A stretch of 47,826 bases of DNA from Bacteroidales bacterium (GTDB lineage: Bacteria; Bacteroidota; Bacteroidia; Bacteroidales; UBA932). The position numbers and the translations under genes are program-made. Below the pieces are notes generated by a model. That model did not search any database. It worked only from the letters and a program-made list of their open reading frames with translations, and had not been told where the DNA came from. Below are positions 6,936 through 16,426 of the stretch, piece after piece. Every line of letters begins with the position of its first letter. Positions within the stretch are counted from its first letter, which is position 1. The stretch is from the NCBI GenBank assembly GCA_024401855.1, contig JAKSKH010000015.1:1-47826 (forward strand), given 5' to 3'.

Positions 6936-9842
6936 TCAATATCCGAAAATCTCTTCTGTGGTGAGCTTCTTGATGGTTCCGAACTTGGAAATTCCTTCCA
7001 TGTCGAAGTCGGAGTCACGGCCAAGGATACAGATGGTGTATTTGCGGTCCCTGACATTCTCCTGCTGGAATTTGACAACGTCGTCAAGTGTCATTGAACC
7101 GGCCTTCTCGTAAATGTCCTTGTCGATGTCGTGGTCAAGACCAAGCCTGCGGAGGTTGACATATTTCCAGAGAACATTGGACTTCACCGTGCGCTGGGTG
7201 CGGAGATTGGATATCAGACTTTCTTTTGCTATGTCGAAGGCGTTCTGCGACTGTGGCATGTTGTTGATGATGTCATCGAATGCGGTGAGCGCGTCAACGA
7301 TCTTGTCGTTCTGGGTCTGGATGTAGTTGAGATATATCTCTGTGTGGTCCAGGTCTCCCGGCTGCATGTAACGTGCTCCTGCGCTGTATGCAAGACCGCG
7401 GGCCTCGCGCATCTCCTGGAATACGATGGAATTCATTCCTCCACCGAAATATTCGTTGTAGAGGTCTATGATGGGTTCCTTGGCTGCATCATATGCTTCG
7501 CCCTTTGATGAGATGGAATAGATGATGGACTGGTTTGCATCGTAGGGTGCAATGAGAACCGTATTCTCTTCAGTCACATTATACTTGAACGGGTTTCCGC
7601 TTACCACGTCTTCAAGGGTCTCGGGGCAGTTGTGTATTCCGTTGACTTTGGCAACAAACTCGTCAGCCTTTGCAGGACCGTAATAAAGGATTGAGTGCTT
7701 CAGGTTGAAGATGTTGTGTATCTTGTTGATGAGTGCGGCATCTTCAAGCCCGTTCAGGGCTTCTTCCGAAAGGATGTTCCTGCTCGGATTCTCAGCTCCG
7801 TACTGTCCGTATGCCCTGAGGCGTGCGGCGTTGGAATTCTGATCGGATTTTGCATTGAGCCTTTCCTGAATGGTGTTGGCCTTGAGCATTGCAAGCGCTT
7901 CCGGGTTCGGCTGGGCATCCTTGATGAAGTTCTCCATGAACTCCATTGCCTTGTCCATGTTTTCTGCAAGTCCGCTTACGGTCACGTAGGTGCGTTCACC
8001 TGTGCATGATACCGAGAACCTGCATGCAAGGCTGTAAAGGTATTTCTGAACCTCTTCAGGGCTCATTGTGCTTGTTCCGAGATAATTGAGGTAGTCGCAT
8101 GCGTAGGGGAGCTCCTTGTCGGCATAGCTTCCTGTTTCGAACATGTAGTCAATCTCGAATATCTGATTTGTCACGTTCTGCTTGTAGAGAACCTCGATGC
8201 CGCTTTTTGCAGTGAGTGTGGAAAGATCCTTTGAGAAGTCAACGAATACGGGTTCGATGGGCTTCACTGCAGCGGCTTCCGCCTGAATCTGGCGAAGGAA
8301 TACGCTGGCTGTGTCACGGTTTGTGAATATGGGGGTGATAGCGGGCTTGTCTATCTTGCTTCCGTCTTCAGCCTTGCCCTGGAGTTTCTTCACGAAAACG
8401 TAGTTGTCCTTGAAGTTCTCATTCGCAAACTTGACAATGTCTTCCTTGGTTATCTCCGCCAGACGATCAGCTTCTGAAATCACTTCGTTCCAGGGAACGT
8501 CGTTGATGAAGCTGTTGACTGCCATCCTTGCCATTGCACCGGTGCTTTCGAACCTGCGCATAGAGTTGAGCTTGAGGTTGTTGATTGTTGCCTCGAGGAG
8601 TGATTCGTCGAATTGGCCCTTCTTTATCTTTTCAATTTCCGCAAGAGCTATGTCCTTAACCTCATCCAGAGTCTGTCCGGGTTTGGGCTCGGCCATGATG
8701 AGGAATACGCTGTAGTCTGCCAGGTCTTCTACACCGGAATACATTCCCAGAGTCTTCTGCTGCTGGTTCACATCCAGGTCGATGAGACCTGCTGTGCCGT
8801 TGCAGAGAACGTTTGAGAAAGCATTGAGCACAACTGACTGCGGGTCGTTGGCACCGGGGAAACGCCATCCGAGGAACATGTTGGGTGACTCGTTTCCTAT
8901 GACTTCCTTGACTACAGGCTCGGTTATGGGCTTCTCGGCCTCGAATTCCATCTTCTTCAGGTTCTCGTTGGGCTTGAGGGCGCTGAAGTATTTGTCTACA
9001 ATCTTTATGGCCTTGTCGGGGTCGAAGTCTCCAGAAAGTACAACGGCCATGTTGTTGGGCACGTACCACTCGTCGTGATATTTCTTAACATTGGTGATGG
9101 AAGGGTTCTTCAGGTGTGAAGGAAGTCCTATCACGTCGGTATTGTAGGGATGGTTCTCGAAGAGGCCTGAGAACAACGCGTTGATTGTCTTGTCCTGATC
9201 CATTGCGTTGTACATGTTGAACTCCTCGTAGATAGTTTCGAGTTCTGTGTGGAATCCGCGGAGCACGCAGTTCTGGAAACGGTCAGCCTGGATCTTTGCC
9301 CATGCCTCTATCTGGTTTGACGGAATGTTCTCCACGTAGCAGGTGACATCATAGCTCGTATATGCATTTGTGCCGCTTGCTCCAATGGCCGCCATAAGCT
9401 TGTCATACTCGTTGGGAATTGAAATCTTGGATGCCTCGTATGAGATGGAGTCGATCCTGTGGTAGATTGCTTTTCTCTCTGCGGGATCCTCAGTCTTCCT
9501 GTAGACTTCGAACAGAGCCTCGATTTCGTCGAGAAGAGGTTTCTCCTCCGCGTAGTTCTGTGTTCCGAACTGCTCGGTTCCCTTGAACATGAGGTGCTCG
9601 AAATAGTGGGCAAGACCGGTGGTCTCCCTGGGGTCGTTCTTGCTTCCGACCTTCACTGCTATCTGGGCGTCGATCCTGGGCTTGTCCTTGTTTACGATGG
9701 TGTAAACCTTGAGCCCGTTGTCAAGGGTGTAGATGCGTGTCCCCGTGGGATCTCCCTTGACGGTCTCGTAGTCATATTTTCCGCAGGATATCGTTGCGGC
9801 AAGCATGACTGCAAATGAGATGATTGTAATTAACTTTTTCAT
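6936..9842 (-). CDS. M16-family zinc peptidase lipoprotein (pitrilysin/insulinase family)
   Basis: A 968-residue two-half M16 metallopeptidase, probably lipid-anchored in the envelope and degrading peptides. Residues 1-20 form a lipoprotein signal with the lipobox ending ATISC (Cys20). The inverted zinc motif HYFEH lies at 79-83, with the downstream glutamate in ETIYEEF around 202-207. The C-terminal half repeats the fold without a zinc site, as is usual for the non-catalytic half. I chose the ATG at 9842, which begins the signal peptide, over one 27 bases upstream. It is a single-gene unit with its own -7 box. Confidence 0.93.
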   Translation of the reverse strand: MKKLITIISFAVMLAATISCGKYDYETVKGDPTGTRIYTLDNGLKVYTIVNKDKPRIDAQIAVKVGSKNDPRETTGLAHYFEHLMFKGTEQFGTQNYAEEKPLLDEIEALFEVYRKTEDPAERKAIYHRIDSISYEASKISIPNEYDKLMAAIGASGTNAYTSYDVTCYVENIPSNQIEAWAKIQADRFQNCVLRGFHTELETIYEEFNMYNAMDQDKTINALFSGLFENHPYNTDVIGLPSHLKNPSITNVKKYHDEWYVPNNMAVVLSGDFDPDKAIKIVDKYFSALKPNENLKKMEFEAEKPITEPVVKEVIGNESPNMFLGWRFPGANDPQSVVLNAFSNVLCNGTAGLIDLDVNQQQKTLGMYSGVEDLADYSVFLIMAEPKPGQTLDEVKDIALAEIEKIKKGQFDESLLEATINNLKLNSMRRFESTGAMARMAVNSFINDVPWNEVISEADRLAEITKEDIVKFANENFKDNYVFVKKLQGKAEDGSKIDKPAITPIFTNRDTASVFLRQIQAEAAAVKPIEPVFVDFSKDLSTLTAKSGIEVLYKQNVTNQIFEIDYMFETGSYADKELPYACDYLNYLGTSTMSPEEVQKYLYSLACRFSVSCTGERTYVTVSGLAENMDKAMEFMENFIKDAQPNPEALAMLKANTIQERLNAKSDQNSNAARLRAYGQYGAENPSRNILSEEALNGLEDAALINKIHNIFNLKHSILYYGPAKADEFVAKVNGIHNCPETLEDVVSGNPFKYNVTEENTVLIAPYDANQSIIYSISSKGEAYDAAKEPIIDLYNEYFGGGMNSIVFQEMREARGLAYSAGARYMQPGDLDHTEIYLNYIQTQNDKIVDALTAFDDIINNMPQSQNAFDIAKESLISNLRTQRTVKSNVLWKYVNLRRLGLDHDIDKDIYEKAGSMTLDDVVKFQQENVRDRKYTICILGRDSDFDMEGISKFGTIKKLTTEEIFGY

Positions 9843-9866
9843 ATAGGTATAAATAGAATGGGATTG

Positions 9867-9874
9867 CAAATGTA
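9867..9874 (-). promoter_or_regulatory. -7 box (TACATTTG) of the M16 peptidase
   Basis: TACATTTG on the minus strand fits TAnnTTTG and lies 24 bases before the ATG at 9842, in the short gap after the DUF4301 gene. Confidence 0.5.
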
Positions 9875-9903
9875 TATAAAATTTTCAGCAATTGTTCCTG
9901 CCT

Positions 9904-11403
9904 TTATGCTTGAGTGTGTGCCGGACGCAGAAGGTCAAGCACTGTCTTGACGGGATTGAACGTTTCTATCGGCACTTCCACGAACATTGTGTTCCAGTCG
10001 GACATTGCCCCGTTCCAGAGCCCCGGCAGTTCAAGCGCCTTCAACTCACGGCCCTGCCAGCTTTTGGAGCTTATGAACCCTGTTTCTTCATCTACATATT
10101 CCGGCAGGTTGAACTTCTCTCCCTTCGAGTTGTGCAGGCAGCAGATTATATCTACAGGATTGAAGTGGGTGGCTTCTTTCAATGCCTTGACCGCTTTGGG
10201 GTCGTCAGGGTTTATCTGCACGCTTTCAAGAATCTGCAGAGAGGTGCTTCCGTCCTTTGCCCTGATTACGAAGGGCCCTCCTCCCGGCTCGCCCAGGTTG
10301 CGGACCATTCCGCACACGCGTATGGGCCTGTCGAGCTTTTTCCTGAGTTGCGCCGCACGTTCCCTGCAGTTCTTAGCCTCAGGTATGCTTACGCAGAGTT
10401 CTTCGCTGAGGAAGGTTTCTATTTCGTTGCAAAGTTCCTGAACTTCATCGCTGGCCCATACGTCCTCCTGCAGAGGCATATATGCCTGGAGTGTGGAGGA
10501 CATCGCATTTTTTATTTCCGACGATGCAATCTGGTCAAGCGCGTAGATGTATCCGAAAATCCTGTCTCTCAGCTGCAGTGCGCATCCCATGAGGATTTTC
10601 TTCCATTTGTACGTCGCTTCCTGCATCCCTTCCAGACATACGTTGTCTATGTTCTTGATGGAAACGAGTTCTTCTTTGACCTTGTTTAGATTGAAGATGA
10701 GCGCACCGTGCCCGGCGGGACGGAAGAGCATTGTACCGTCGTCCTTGATGAATGGTCTGTTGTCCGGTGTCACTGCAACGGTATCGGTCTCCTTGTCCTG
10801 GAAGGTGAATTCGATGTTGTAACGTACCCCGTATTTCTTTTCATACCTTTCCCGGATTTCCTCCACGGCCTTTTCGAACAGGGCGCGGTGTTCCGGCGAT
10901 ATGGTTATGATGAGCTTGACCGTTCCGTCCGCATTGCGCATATAATTCTGTCCTTCGACAAAATGCTCCGCCAGGGCGGTTCTTTTTTCTTCCGGATATG
11001 AGTGGAATTTCAGCACACCCTTCGGCTTGCTCCCATAACCGAGTCCGTCGTCTTCCAGAAGGGATGACGCGCTTTTCTGAGGGTCAAAAGGAGCTTTTCC
11101 GAACACGGTTTCATCATAGAAGGCGAATCTGGGGAGGTTGTCGGCAAGCTTGCGTACTGCATCATTGGTCTCCTTGATGCCTGCAAATATGTCCTTGAAC
11201 ATGCGTGAGGCGGCTCCTGATGCGGGAACGAACTTGCATTTGCCGTTTACCTCCGCGGAACTGAAGTATTCCTCCGCTTCTTTTTCCTGTTCTTCGGAAA
11301 GAACCTTAATACCTTTTTCCGGTGTTGCAGCCGCTACGATATCCAACCAGGGAAAACCCTTGTGGAAATGCTCTATCTGAGCATTGATCTTGTTTCCGTC
11401 CAT
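9904..11403 (-). CDS. DUF4301 family protein
   Basis: A 499-residue cytoplasmic protein of a Bacteroidota family with no assigned reaction. The family segment FVPASGAASRMFKDI appears near residues 57-71 and recalls a nucleotide-sugar pyrophosphorylase-like loop, but I cannot show activity. No signal peptide or membrane segment is seen. It starts one base after the pdxB stop and is the last gene of the recF-DUF721-pdxB operon. The pdxB link may mean only shared transcription. Confidence 0.8.
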   Translation of the reverse strand: MDGNKINAQIEHFHKGFPWLDIVAAATPEKGIKVLSEEQEKEAEEYFSSAEVNGKCKFVPASGAASRMFKDIFAGIKETNDAVRKLADNLPRFAFYDETVFGKAPFDPQKSASSLLEDDGLGYGSKPKGVLKFHSYPEEKRTALAEHFVEGQNYMRNADGTVKLIITISPEHRALFEKAVEEIRERYEKKYGVRYNIEFTFQDKETDTVAVTPDNRPFIKDDGTMLFRPAGHGALIFNLNKVKEELVSIKNIDNVCLEGMQEATYKWKKILMGCALQLRDRIFGYIYALDQIASSEIKNAMSSTLQAYMPLQEDVWASDEVQELCNEIETFLSEELCVSIPEAKNCRERAAQLRKKLDRPIRVCGMVRNLGEPGGGPFVIRAKDGSTSLQILESVQINPDDPKAVKALKEATHFNPVDIICCLHNSKGEKFNLPEYVDEETGFISSKSWQGRELKALELPGLWNGAMSDWNTMFVEVPIETFNPVKTVLDLLRPAHTQA

Positions 11404-11404
11404 T

Positions 11405-12442
11405 TCAGAAGTCTATGAAAAATTCTTTTCTGTATTTGTAGCTTGACCTCATTTCCTTGAATCCGGACGGATTCATGCGGAACATGAAGTCATCTGTGAA
11501 TATCGGGTAGTTGTACTGTATGATGGATGCTATCTGTCCCTGGCTTTTCCCCTGGATGTCGAGTTTGACCACTTCCAGCTCATCATTTTCCGTCTTTGGG
11601 AAATAATCCAGCAGAGGCTGTATGTTGAAATATCTTGCAATGGACCTTACTGCATATGCGGCCCCTGTCTGCTTGCCGTACTGGGAGTATCCGGCTATGT
11701 GCGGCGTGGCGATGTCAATTTTATTCATCAGCCTTATGTTGATGTCCGGCTCATTGTTCCAGGTATCTATAACTACGGGACCGAGTTTGGGAAGCGCTTC
11801 TTCCAGGTCATCCTCGTCAACGATCTCTCCTCTCGAACTGTTGATGAAGAAGGCGCCGGGTTTCATTTTTGAAAAAAATGCGGCGTCGGCCATTTTCCTC
11901 GTACTTTCCGTAAGCGGGACGTGCATCGTGACGATGTCGGAATTTTCGAGCAGTGTCTGCAGGCTGCAGAACTGGCTTTTTCCTTCTTTCTCGGCTCTGG
12001 GAGGGTCGCATAACAGCAGCTTGAATCCGAGCAGCCTTGCGGCATGCTCAATTTTCTTTCCTGAGTTACCGACGCCTATTATGCCGAGTGTGGCTCCTTC
12101 GAGGGAAATGCTTTTTCTTGCTGCGGTGCCGTACAGGGCAGACAGCACATAGTTCATGACTCCGCCTGCATTGCAACCTGAAGCATTGGTTATGTAGATG
12201 CCCTTTTTCCTGCAGTAAGCCTGGTCTATGTGGTCGGTGCCGATGGATGTTGTAGCTATGATTCTGACCGGACTCCCTTCAAGAAGCCCGGCATTGCATT
12301 TGGTCCTCGTTCTGATGAGCAGCGCGTCGGCATCGGCAATGTCTTTCCGCCCGATGGAATGTCCGTCAAGATACCGTACTTCTCCATATGGCTCGAATAC
12401 GCCTTCGATGAAGGGAATGCTCCTGTCCGCTACGATAATCAT
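11405..12442 (-). CDS. pdxB: 4-phosphoerythronate dehydrogenase PdxB
   Basis: A D-2-hydroxyacid dehydrogenase that oxidises 4-phospho-D-erythronate in the DXP-dependent pathway to pyridoxal phosphate. The NAD fold carries GVGNSG at 123-128. Catalytic candidates are Arg204 (NSSRGE), Glu231 (WNNEPD) and His248 (TPHIAGYS). The C-terminal part past 280 matches the PdxB dimerisation domain and separates it from SerA-type enzymes. At 345 residues it is slightly shorter than the E. coli enzyme. The ATG overlaps the DUF721 stop (ATGA). PLP made here would serve GcvP encoded elsewhere in the window. Confidence 0.92.
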   Translation of the reverse strand: MIIVADRSIPFIEGVFEPYGEVRYLDGHSIGRKDIADADALLIRTRTKCNAGLLEGSPVRIIATTSIGTDHIDQAYCRKKGIYITNASGCNAGGVMNYVLSALYGTAARKSISLEGATLGIIGVGNSGKKIEHAARLLGFKLLLCDPPRAEKEGKSQFCSLQTLLENSDIVTMHVPLTESTRKMADAAFFSKMKPGAFFINSSRGEIVDEDDLEEALPKLGPVVIDTWNNEPDINIRLMNKIDIATPHIAGYSQYGKQTGAAYAVRSIARYFNIQPLLDYFPKTENDELEVVKLDIQGKSQGQIASIIQYNYPIFTDDFMFRMNPSGFKEMRSSYKYRKEFFIDF

Positions 12443-12765
12443 TTTATTATAAGTTCTGTCACAGCGCCTGTGTCTTTGTCTTCCCTTGTGAAGAGTTCGT
12501 CTTTCTGAATGAGGGCATTGATCTTTTCAAGAATGATGTCTTTCTGGAATTGAAGCTGGCTCCTTACCACGGAGGAGCTTACGGTGACGTAAAGCTTGCC
12601 CGCGCGGAAGAATTTCCGTTCTGAGTATCTGCCGGCGCCGGAAGCCTCGTCCCATGCTTCAAACACCTTGCGGGTGTTGATGCTCTTTGCCAGGTTGTTG
12701 CTCCTGATGTATTCTTTCAGGAGGTCGCCCACTGCAACGGCGTTTTTCCTCTCCATTCTACTCAT
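12439..12765 (-). CDS. DUF721/DciA-like protein
   Basis: A basic protein of 108 residues (or 105 from a second ATG at 12756). Its layout fits DUF721: an N-terminal helix with LLKEYIRSNNLA, then a central segment around FFRAGKLYVTVSSSVVRSQLQ. DUF721 includes DciA, the ancestral loader of the replicative helicase DnaB. It overlaps the 3' end of recF by 8 bases and the start of pdxB by 4. Next to recF a DNA replication role is plausible, but helicase loading is inferred from the family only. Confidence 0.8.
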   Translation of the reverse strand: MSRMERKNAVAVGDLLKEYIRSNNLAKSINTRKVFEAWDEASGAGRYSERKFFRAGKLYVTVSSSVVRSQLQFQKDIILEKINALIQKDELFTREDKDTGAVTELIIK

Positions 12766-13855
12766 TGCGTGTGAAAACGCCTCCTTTCGTTTCGAAATAA
12801 GCCCTGTCGCTTGTTATCGAGTCCACGATGCCCTTTATTCTGACCTTGTTTGAGTCGCTGAGGAAAATTTGTCCGAAATCACTGTCAGCCACCATCTTCA
12901 GCAGGTTTGAGACACGCTCCATGTCCAGTTTGTCGAAAAGGTCGTCAAGCAGCAGCATGGGAGGGAACCCGCAGTTGCTTTTCATGAGTTCATATTGCGC
13001 GAACTTGAGCGCTACAAGAAATGACTTCTGCTGTCCCTGGGACCCGTGACGCCTTATCGGATGTCCGTCCATCGTGAATATGAAATCGTCCCTCTGTATG
13101 CCTGCCGCGGTATATTTCAGGGCTGCATCCCTGGCTCTGTTTTCCCTGAGGATATCGGAAAGCCTGCCGTCGGAGAGGTCTGACCTGTATTCTATCCCCA
13201 CTTCCTCCTTCTCTCCCGAAATCTGTCCGTAGTATTTTCTGACAATGGGAGTTATGTTCCTGCAGAATTCGGCGCGTCTTTCGAAAACCGGTCCGGCAAG
13301 CGACGAGAGCATATCATCGAACGTTGACAGGAGAACATCATCGGTGATTCCGTCCTTCAGAATTTTGTTCCGCTGCAGGAGAACCTTGGTGTATTGCTGT
13401 ATGCCCGACAGATAATTCCTGTCCATCTGCGAAAGGACGGAATTGGTGAATTTCCTTCTTTCCTCCCCCGATTCGCTGACCATCGCCGTGTCGGAAGGGG
13501 AGACCATCACTATCGGCAGGATGCCTATGTGCTCCGAGATTCTGGAATAGGTCTTGTCATCTCTCTTCATGGTTTTTCCCGCTCCGTTGACCTGGATGCT
13601 GAATTTCGAACTCACTCCTCCGTGCATCATATACGTTCCGCCTATGGCGAAGCTGTCCGAGCCGTATCTGTAATTGAATCTGTCCGATGTGGTGAAGGGG
13701 CTTTTTGTCATTGAAAGGTACCATATCGCTTCAAGAAGGTTGGTCTTTCCCTCTCCGTTTCCTCCGCTTATGCAGTTGATGTTGGGGGAGAATTCCAATT
13801 CCTGGAGCTCTATGTTGCGGAAGTTCCGTATGACACTTTTAATGAGTGTTGCCAT
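12758..13855 (-). CDS. recF: DNA replication and repair protein RecF
   Basis: An SMC-like ATPase of 365 residues that binds gapped DNA and helps RecO and RecR load RecA. Walker A GNGEGKTN lies at about 32-39, the Q-loop region follows, the signature-like segment RRHGSQGQQKSFLVALK lies near 270, and Walker B is PPMLLLDDLFDKLD near 300. It is the first gene of a four-gene operon. Upstream a TATATTCG near the start is one base off the -7 consensus. Confidence 0.95.
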   Translation of the reverse strand: MATLIKSVIRNFRNIELQELEFSPNINCISGGNGEGKTNLLEAIWYLSMTKSPFTTSDRFNYRYGSDSFAIGGTYMMHGGVSSKFSIQVNGAGKTMKRDDKTYSRISEHIGILPIVMVSPSDTAMVSESGEERRKFTNSVLSQMDRNYLSGIQQYTKVLLQRNKILKDGITDDVLLSTFDDMLSSLAGPVFERRAEFCRNITPIVRKYYGQISGEKEEVGIEYRSDLSDGRLSDILRENRARDAALKYTAAGIQRDDFIFTMDGHPIRRHGSQGQQKSFLVALKFAQYELMKSNCGFPPMLLLDDLFDKLDMERVSNLLKMVADSDFGQIFLSDSNKVRIKGIVDSITSDRAYFETKGGVFTRNE

Positions 13856-13900
13856 ACTGCGAATATAACGATTATTATTGTAATGTTAAAGTATTTTTCC

Positions 13901-13908
13901 TAATTTTG
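13901..13908 (+). promoter_or_regulatory. -7 box (TAATTTTG) of the TPR-yebC operon
   Basis: TAATTTTG fits TAnnTTTG and lies 35 bases before the ATG at 13944. An ATTG 20 bases upstream (13877-13880) is a weak match to the -33 element TTTG. Confidence 0.5.
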
Positions 13909-13943
13909 CGGACTTTGTAAAAAGCAATATAACAGTTTTAGAT

Positions 13944-14624
13944 ATGGCAAAAGTTAATCAGAAGACCAAGGAAATGGAAAGACAGCAGAATGTCGAGGCA
14001 ACCGTTTCAAAGACAGAACAGTTTTATAACGAAAACAAGAAGGCCATCTGGGGTGTGATCATTGCGGCTCTCGTGATAGGTCTCGGTGTTCTTGCCTACA
14101 GCAAGTACGTTTATCAGCCCAAGTGCGCCGAGGCTATGGAGCATATGTTCCCTGCAGAGCTCAGTTTCCAGAAGGGCGAGTATGACCTTGCTCTCAACGG
14201 AGACGGAAATGTTGACGGTTTCGTTCAGGTGATCGACGAATACGGTGCCAAAGCCGGCAAGGCCGTTTACTTCTATGCAGGAGTGTGCGAACTCCAGCTC
14301 GGCAATTTCGATGACGCCATCACTTACTTGAAGAAGTATGATGGAAAGGATGTCATTCTCGCAGCCCGCGCCGAGTCCTGCAAGGGAGACGCATATGTGG
14401 GTCTTGAGGATTACGGCTCCGCCGCAAAATGCTTCATGAACGCTGCCGCAAAGAACGGCGTGAATGCACTTGGTGCCGGTTATCTCGTGAAGGCCGGTCT
14501 CGCTTATGAGAAGTTCGGAGAAAATGCAAAGGCTTTTGATTGCTACAAGACAATCAAGGAAGACTATCCTCAGTCAGTTGAGGCTTATGACATTGACAGA
14601 TATATCCAAAGAGTAGCAGAATAA
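13944..14624 (+). CDS. TPR-repeat protein with one membrane segment
   Basis: A 226-residue protein: a charged N-terminus (about 1-33), one transmembrane helix (about 34-57, IWGVIIAALVIGLGVLAYS), then an extracytoplasmic-looking domain with tetratricopeptide repeats (about 85-215). The layout resembles YfgM-type proteins that bind envelope clients near the Sec translocon, but homology is uncertain at this level. It starts after a clear promoter and ends two bases before the YebC gene, so they are cotranscribed. Confidence 0.8.
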   Translation: MAKVNQKTKEMERQQNVEATVSKTEQFYNENKKAIWGVIIAALVIGLGVLAYSKYVYQPKCAEAMEHMFPAELSFQKGEYDLALNGDGNVDGFVQVIDEYGAKAGKAVYFYAGVCELQLGNFDDAITYLKKYDGKDVILAARAESCKGDAYVGLEDYGSAAKCFMNAAAKNGVNALGAGYLVKAGLAYEKFGENAKAFDCYKTIKEDYPQSVEAYDIDRYIQRVAE

Positions 14625-14626
14625 CC

Positions 14627-15379
14627 ATGGGAAGAGCATTTGAATTCAGAAAGGAACGCAAGATGAAGAGATGGGGGCACATGGCCCGCACCTTCACCAA
14701 ACTTGGAAAGGAAATTACCATTGCAGTAAAACAGGGAGGTGCCGACGTTACCGGAAATCCCCGTCTTCGCGCACTCATTGCGGAGGCCCGTTCGGAGTCA
14801 ATGCCCAAGGAGAATGTGGAGCGCGCCATCAAGAAGGCTACTGAAAGCAAGCAGGGAGATTTCAAGGAGGTTCTTTATGAGGGATACGGTCCTTTTGGCA
14901 TAGCATATCTCGTAGAGACCGCAACCGACAACAATACACGTACCGTTGCCAATGTGCGCAGCTACTTCAACAAGTGCGGCGGAAACCTTGGTACCAGCGG
15001 CTCAGTAAGTTTCATGTTTGACCACAAGTGTGTCTTCCGCATAAAGAAGACAGATGCTATGGATCTCGAGGAAATGGAGCTTGAGATGATAGATTTCGGC
15101 GCCGAGGAGCTTTTCGAGGATGTTGAGCTTACCAAGGATGGAACGGAGTACGGTGTTGTTGTAATCTACGGTGATTACACTTCATACGGACAGATTCAGA
15201 AATACATCGAGGACAAAGGGTATGAACTCGTTTCCGGTGGATTCGAAAGAATTCCAAATACGGAACTCAAGGAAGTGACCGAGGAGCAGCGCGCAACTCT
15301 TGAAAAATTAATCGGGCTCCTTGAGGATGACGAGGATGTTACCAACGTCTATACCACAATGAAGCCCGCAGAGGAGTAG
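14627..15379 (+). CDS. YebC/PmpR family (TACO1) regulator
   Basis: A 250-residue member of the YebC family. Members were named as transcription regulators; more recent work links several to relief of ribosome stalling at proline runs. The N-terminus has the family segment RWGHMARTFTKLGKEI with NPRLRALIAEARSESMPKEN following, then three domains to the end. The family's usual start is GR(A/S)FEFRK, which supports the ATG at 14627, two bases after the TPR gene. Which activity it has here is open. Confidence 0.93.
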   Translation: MGRAFEFRKERKMKRWGHMARTFTKLGKEITIAVKQGGADVTGNPRLRALIAEARSESMPKENVERAIKKATESKQGDFKEVLYEGYGPFGIAYLVETATDNNTRTVANVRSYFNKCGGNLGTSGSVSFMFDHKCVFRIKKTDAMDLEEMELEMIDFGAEELFEDVELTKDGTEYGVVVIYGDYTSYGQIQKYIEDKGYELVSGGFERIPNTELKEVTEEQRATLEKLIGLLEDDEDVTNVYTTMKPAEE

Positions 15380-15390
15380 GAGGGGGAAGT

Positions 15391-16086
15391 TTATTTCTTC
15401 ACATTCCCCGCTCCGCTTATCGATGAGCTGATTTCCGGACAGTTCAGTTTAGAAACATCTATATCGCCGGCACCGCTGATCCTGAGATCGGCGGTGTTTG
15501 CTTTTCCTGAAAGCTCAACGTCGCCGGCACCGCTGATCTTAGCGTTTATGCTGTTGCAGTCCAGCCTGTCGATATCTATGTCTCCTGCCCCGCTTACATG
15601 AATCTCAATATCTCCAGCGGTCAGACCTTCTATGTTTATGTCTCCGGATCCGCTTACCCTGATATCAAGATTGTCGGCAACCATTCCGTTTTCCGCTTCA
15701 AAATCTCCCGAACCGCTTATCTGAACCCCGTTCAATTTCGGGGAACTGACATATATCTTGACCTTGCCCAGTTTTCTTATCCTTGTTCTGGCTGTGGACA
15801 GTTTCAGTGTGCCGTCCGACACTTCCGCAATTATGTGCGGTATGACGTTGTCCGGCGCATAAATCCTGACGTTCTGTTCGCCGGGGGTATATTCGATGTC
15901 GAACGCTCCCTGTGTATGTATTCTTTCGAATATGTCTGTATTTATCGTTTCTGTAACATAGTTTGCAGATGCGGTTATGGTTTCCTTTGCGGAAAGTACA
16001 TTTCCGCAGGTCTCTCCATTGAATTTAATGAAATTGCATGATGTAAGTCCAAGCAGGACCAATGCTGTGAGTATGATTCTTCTCAT
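15391..16086 (-). CDS. DUF2807 lipoprotein (GIN domain, putative adhesin head)
   Basis: A 231-residue lipoprotein with lipobox GLTSC (Cys17). The rest is a repetitive beta-solenoid-like domain: SG(S/A)GD or SGAGN recurs about six times between residues 125 and 228, roughly every 19-20 residues. This is the DUF2807/GIN pattern. It is the last gene of the ABC transporter-GntR operon, one base after the GntR stop. Members are abundant in Bacteroidota and poorly understood; an adhesin role is a database guess. Its tie to the transporter suggests a response to envelope stress, which is inference. Confidence 0.85.
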   Translation of the reverse strand: MRRIILTALVLLGLTSCNFIKFNGETCGNVLSAKETITASANYVTETINTDIFERIHTQGAFDIEYTPGEQNVRIYAPDNVIPHIIAEVSDGTLKLSTARTRIRKLGKVKIYVSSPKLNGVQISGSGDFEAENGMVADNLDIRVSGSGDINIEGLTAGDIEIHVSGAGDIDIDRLDCNSINAKISGAGDVELSGKANTADLRISGAGDIDVSKLNCPEISSSISGAGNVKK

Positions 16087-16087
16087 T

Positions 16088-16423
16088 TCAGATTATGTTT
16101 TTGATGTTAATTCCAAGCAGTTCCGCTTTTTTGAGAAAAGCGGGAAGTTCCTCTTCCATGAATCTTTTCCTTTCGTCCTGCATTATCGTATTCTTTGCGT
16201 CGGGAGAGACAAAGAAGCCTATTCCCCGCTGGTTATAGATGACCTGCCTCTCCGTCAGGGTTTCGTAGCTTCGCGCAACCGTGTTCGGATTGACCCCTAT
16301 AGTTGCCGCCCATTCCCTCACGGATGGAATCCTGTTCCCCTGATTCAGTTCTCCTGACAGTATCCTTTCACAGATGTTTTCGGCAATCTGCAGGTAAATC
16401 GGTTTGTTCTCGTCAAAATTCAT
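16088..16423 (-). CDS. GntR-family regulator, YtrA subfamily
   Basis: A short (111-residue) repressor-like protein. A winged helix-turn-helix lies at about 10-72, with RIPSVREWAATIGVNPNTVARSYETL typical of GntR. The C-terminal tail is only about 40 residues, as in YtrA-type members that dimerise without a ligand domain and sit with ABC transporters. It lies between the permease and the DUF2807 gene with gaps of 3 and 1 bases. It probably controls its own operon through the site at 18087-18110. Confidence 0.9.
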   Translation of the reverse strand: MNFDENKPIYLQIAENICERILSGELNQGNRIPSVREWAATIGVNPNTVARSYETLTERQVIYNQRGIGFFVSPDAKNTIMQDERKRFMEEELPAFLKKAELLGINIKNII

Positions 16424-16426
16424 GGA

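Noticed and set aside
9892-10689. A 265-codon open frame on the plus strand opposite DUF4301
   Set aside because: It is antisense to a well-supported gene, rich in Cys, His and Phe, with no recognisable domain; a shadow of codon bias.
15380-15409. GGGGAA/TTCCCC inverted repeat between yebC and the DUF2807 gene
   Set aside because: Only six base pairs with a long loop and no T run; not a credible terminator.
15391-15760. Near-repeated DNA units such as GCCGGCACCGCTGAT, considered as a CRISPR or tandem array
   Set aside because: They are the codons of the SG(S/A)GD protein repeats of DUF2807, in frame and diverged.
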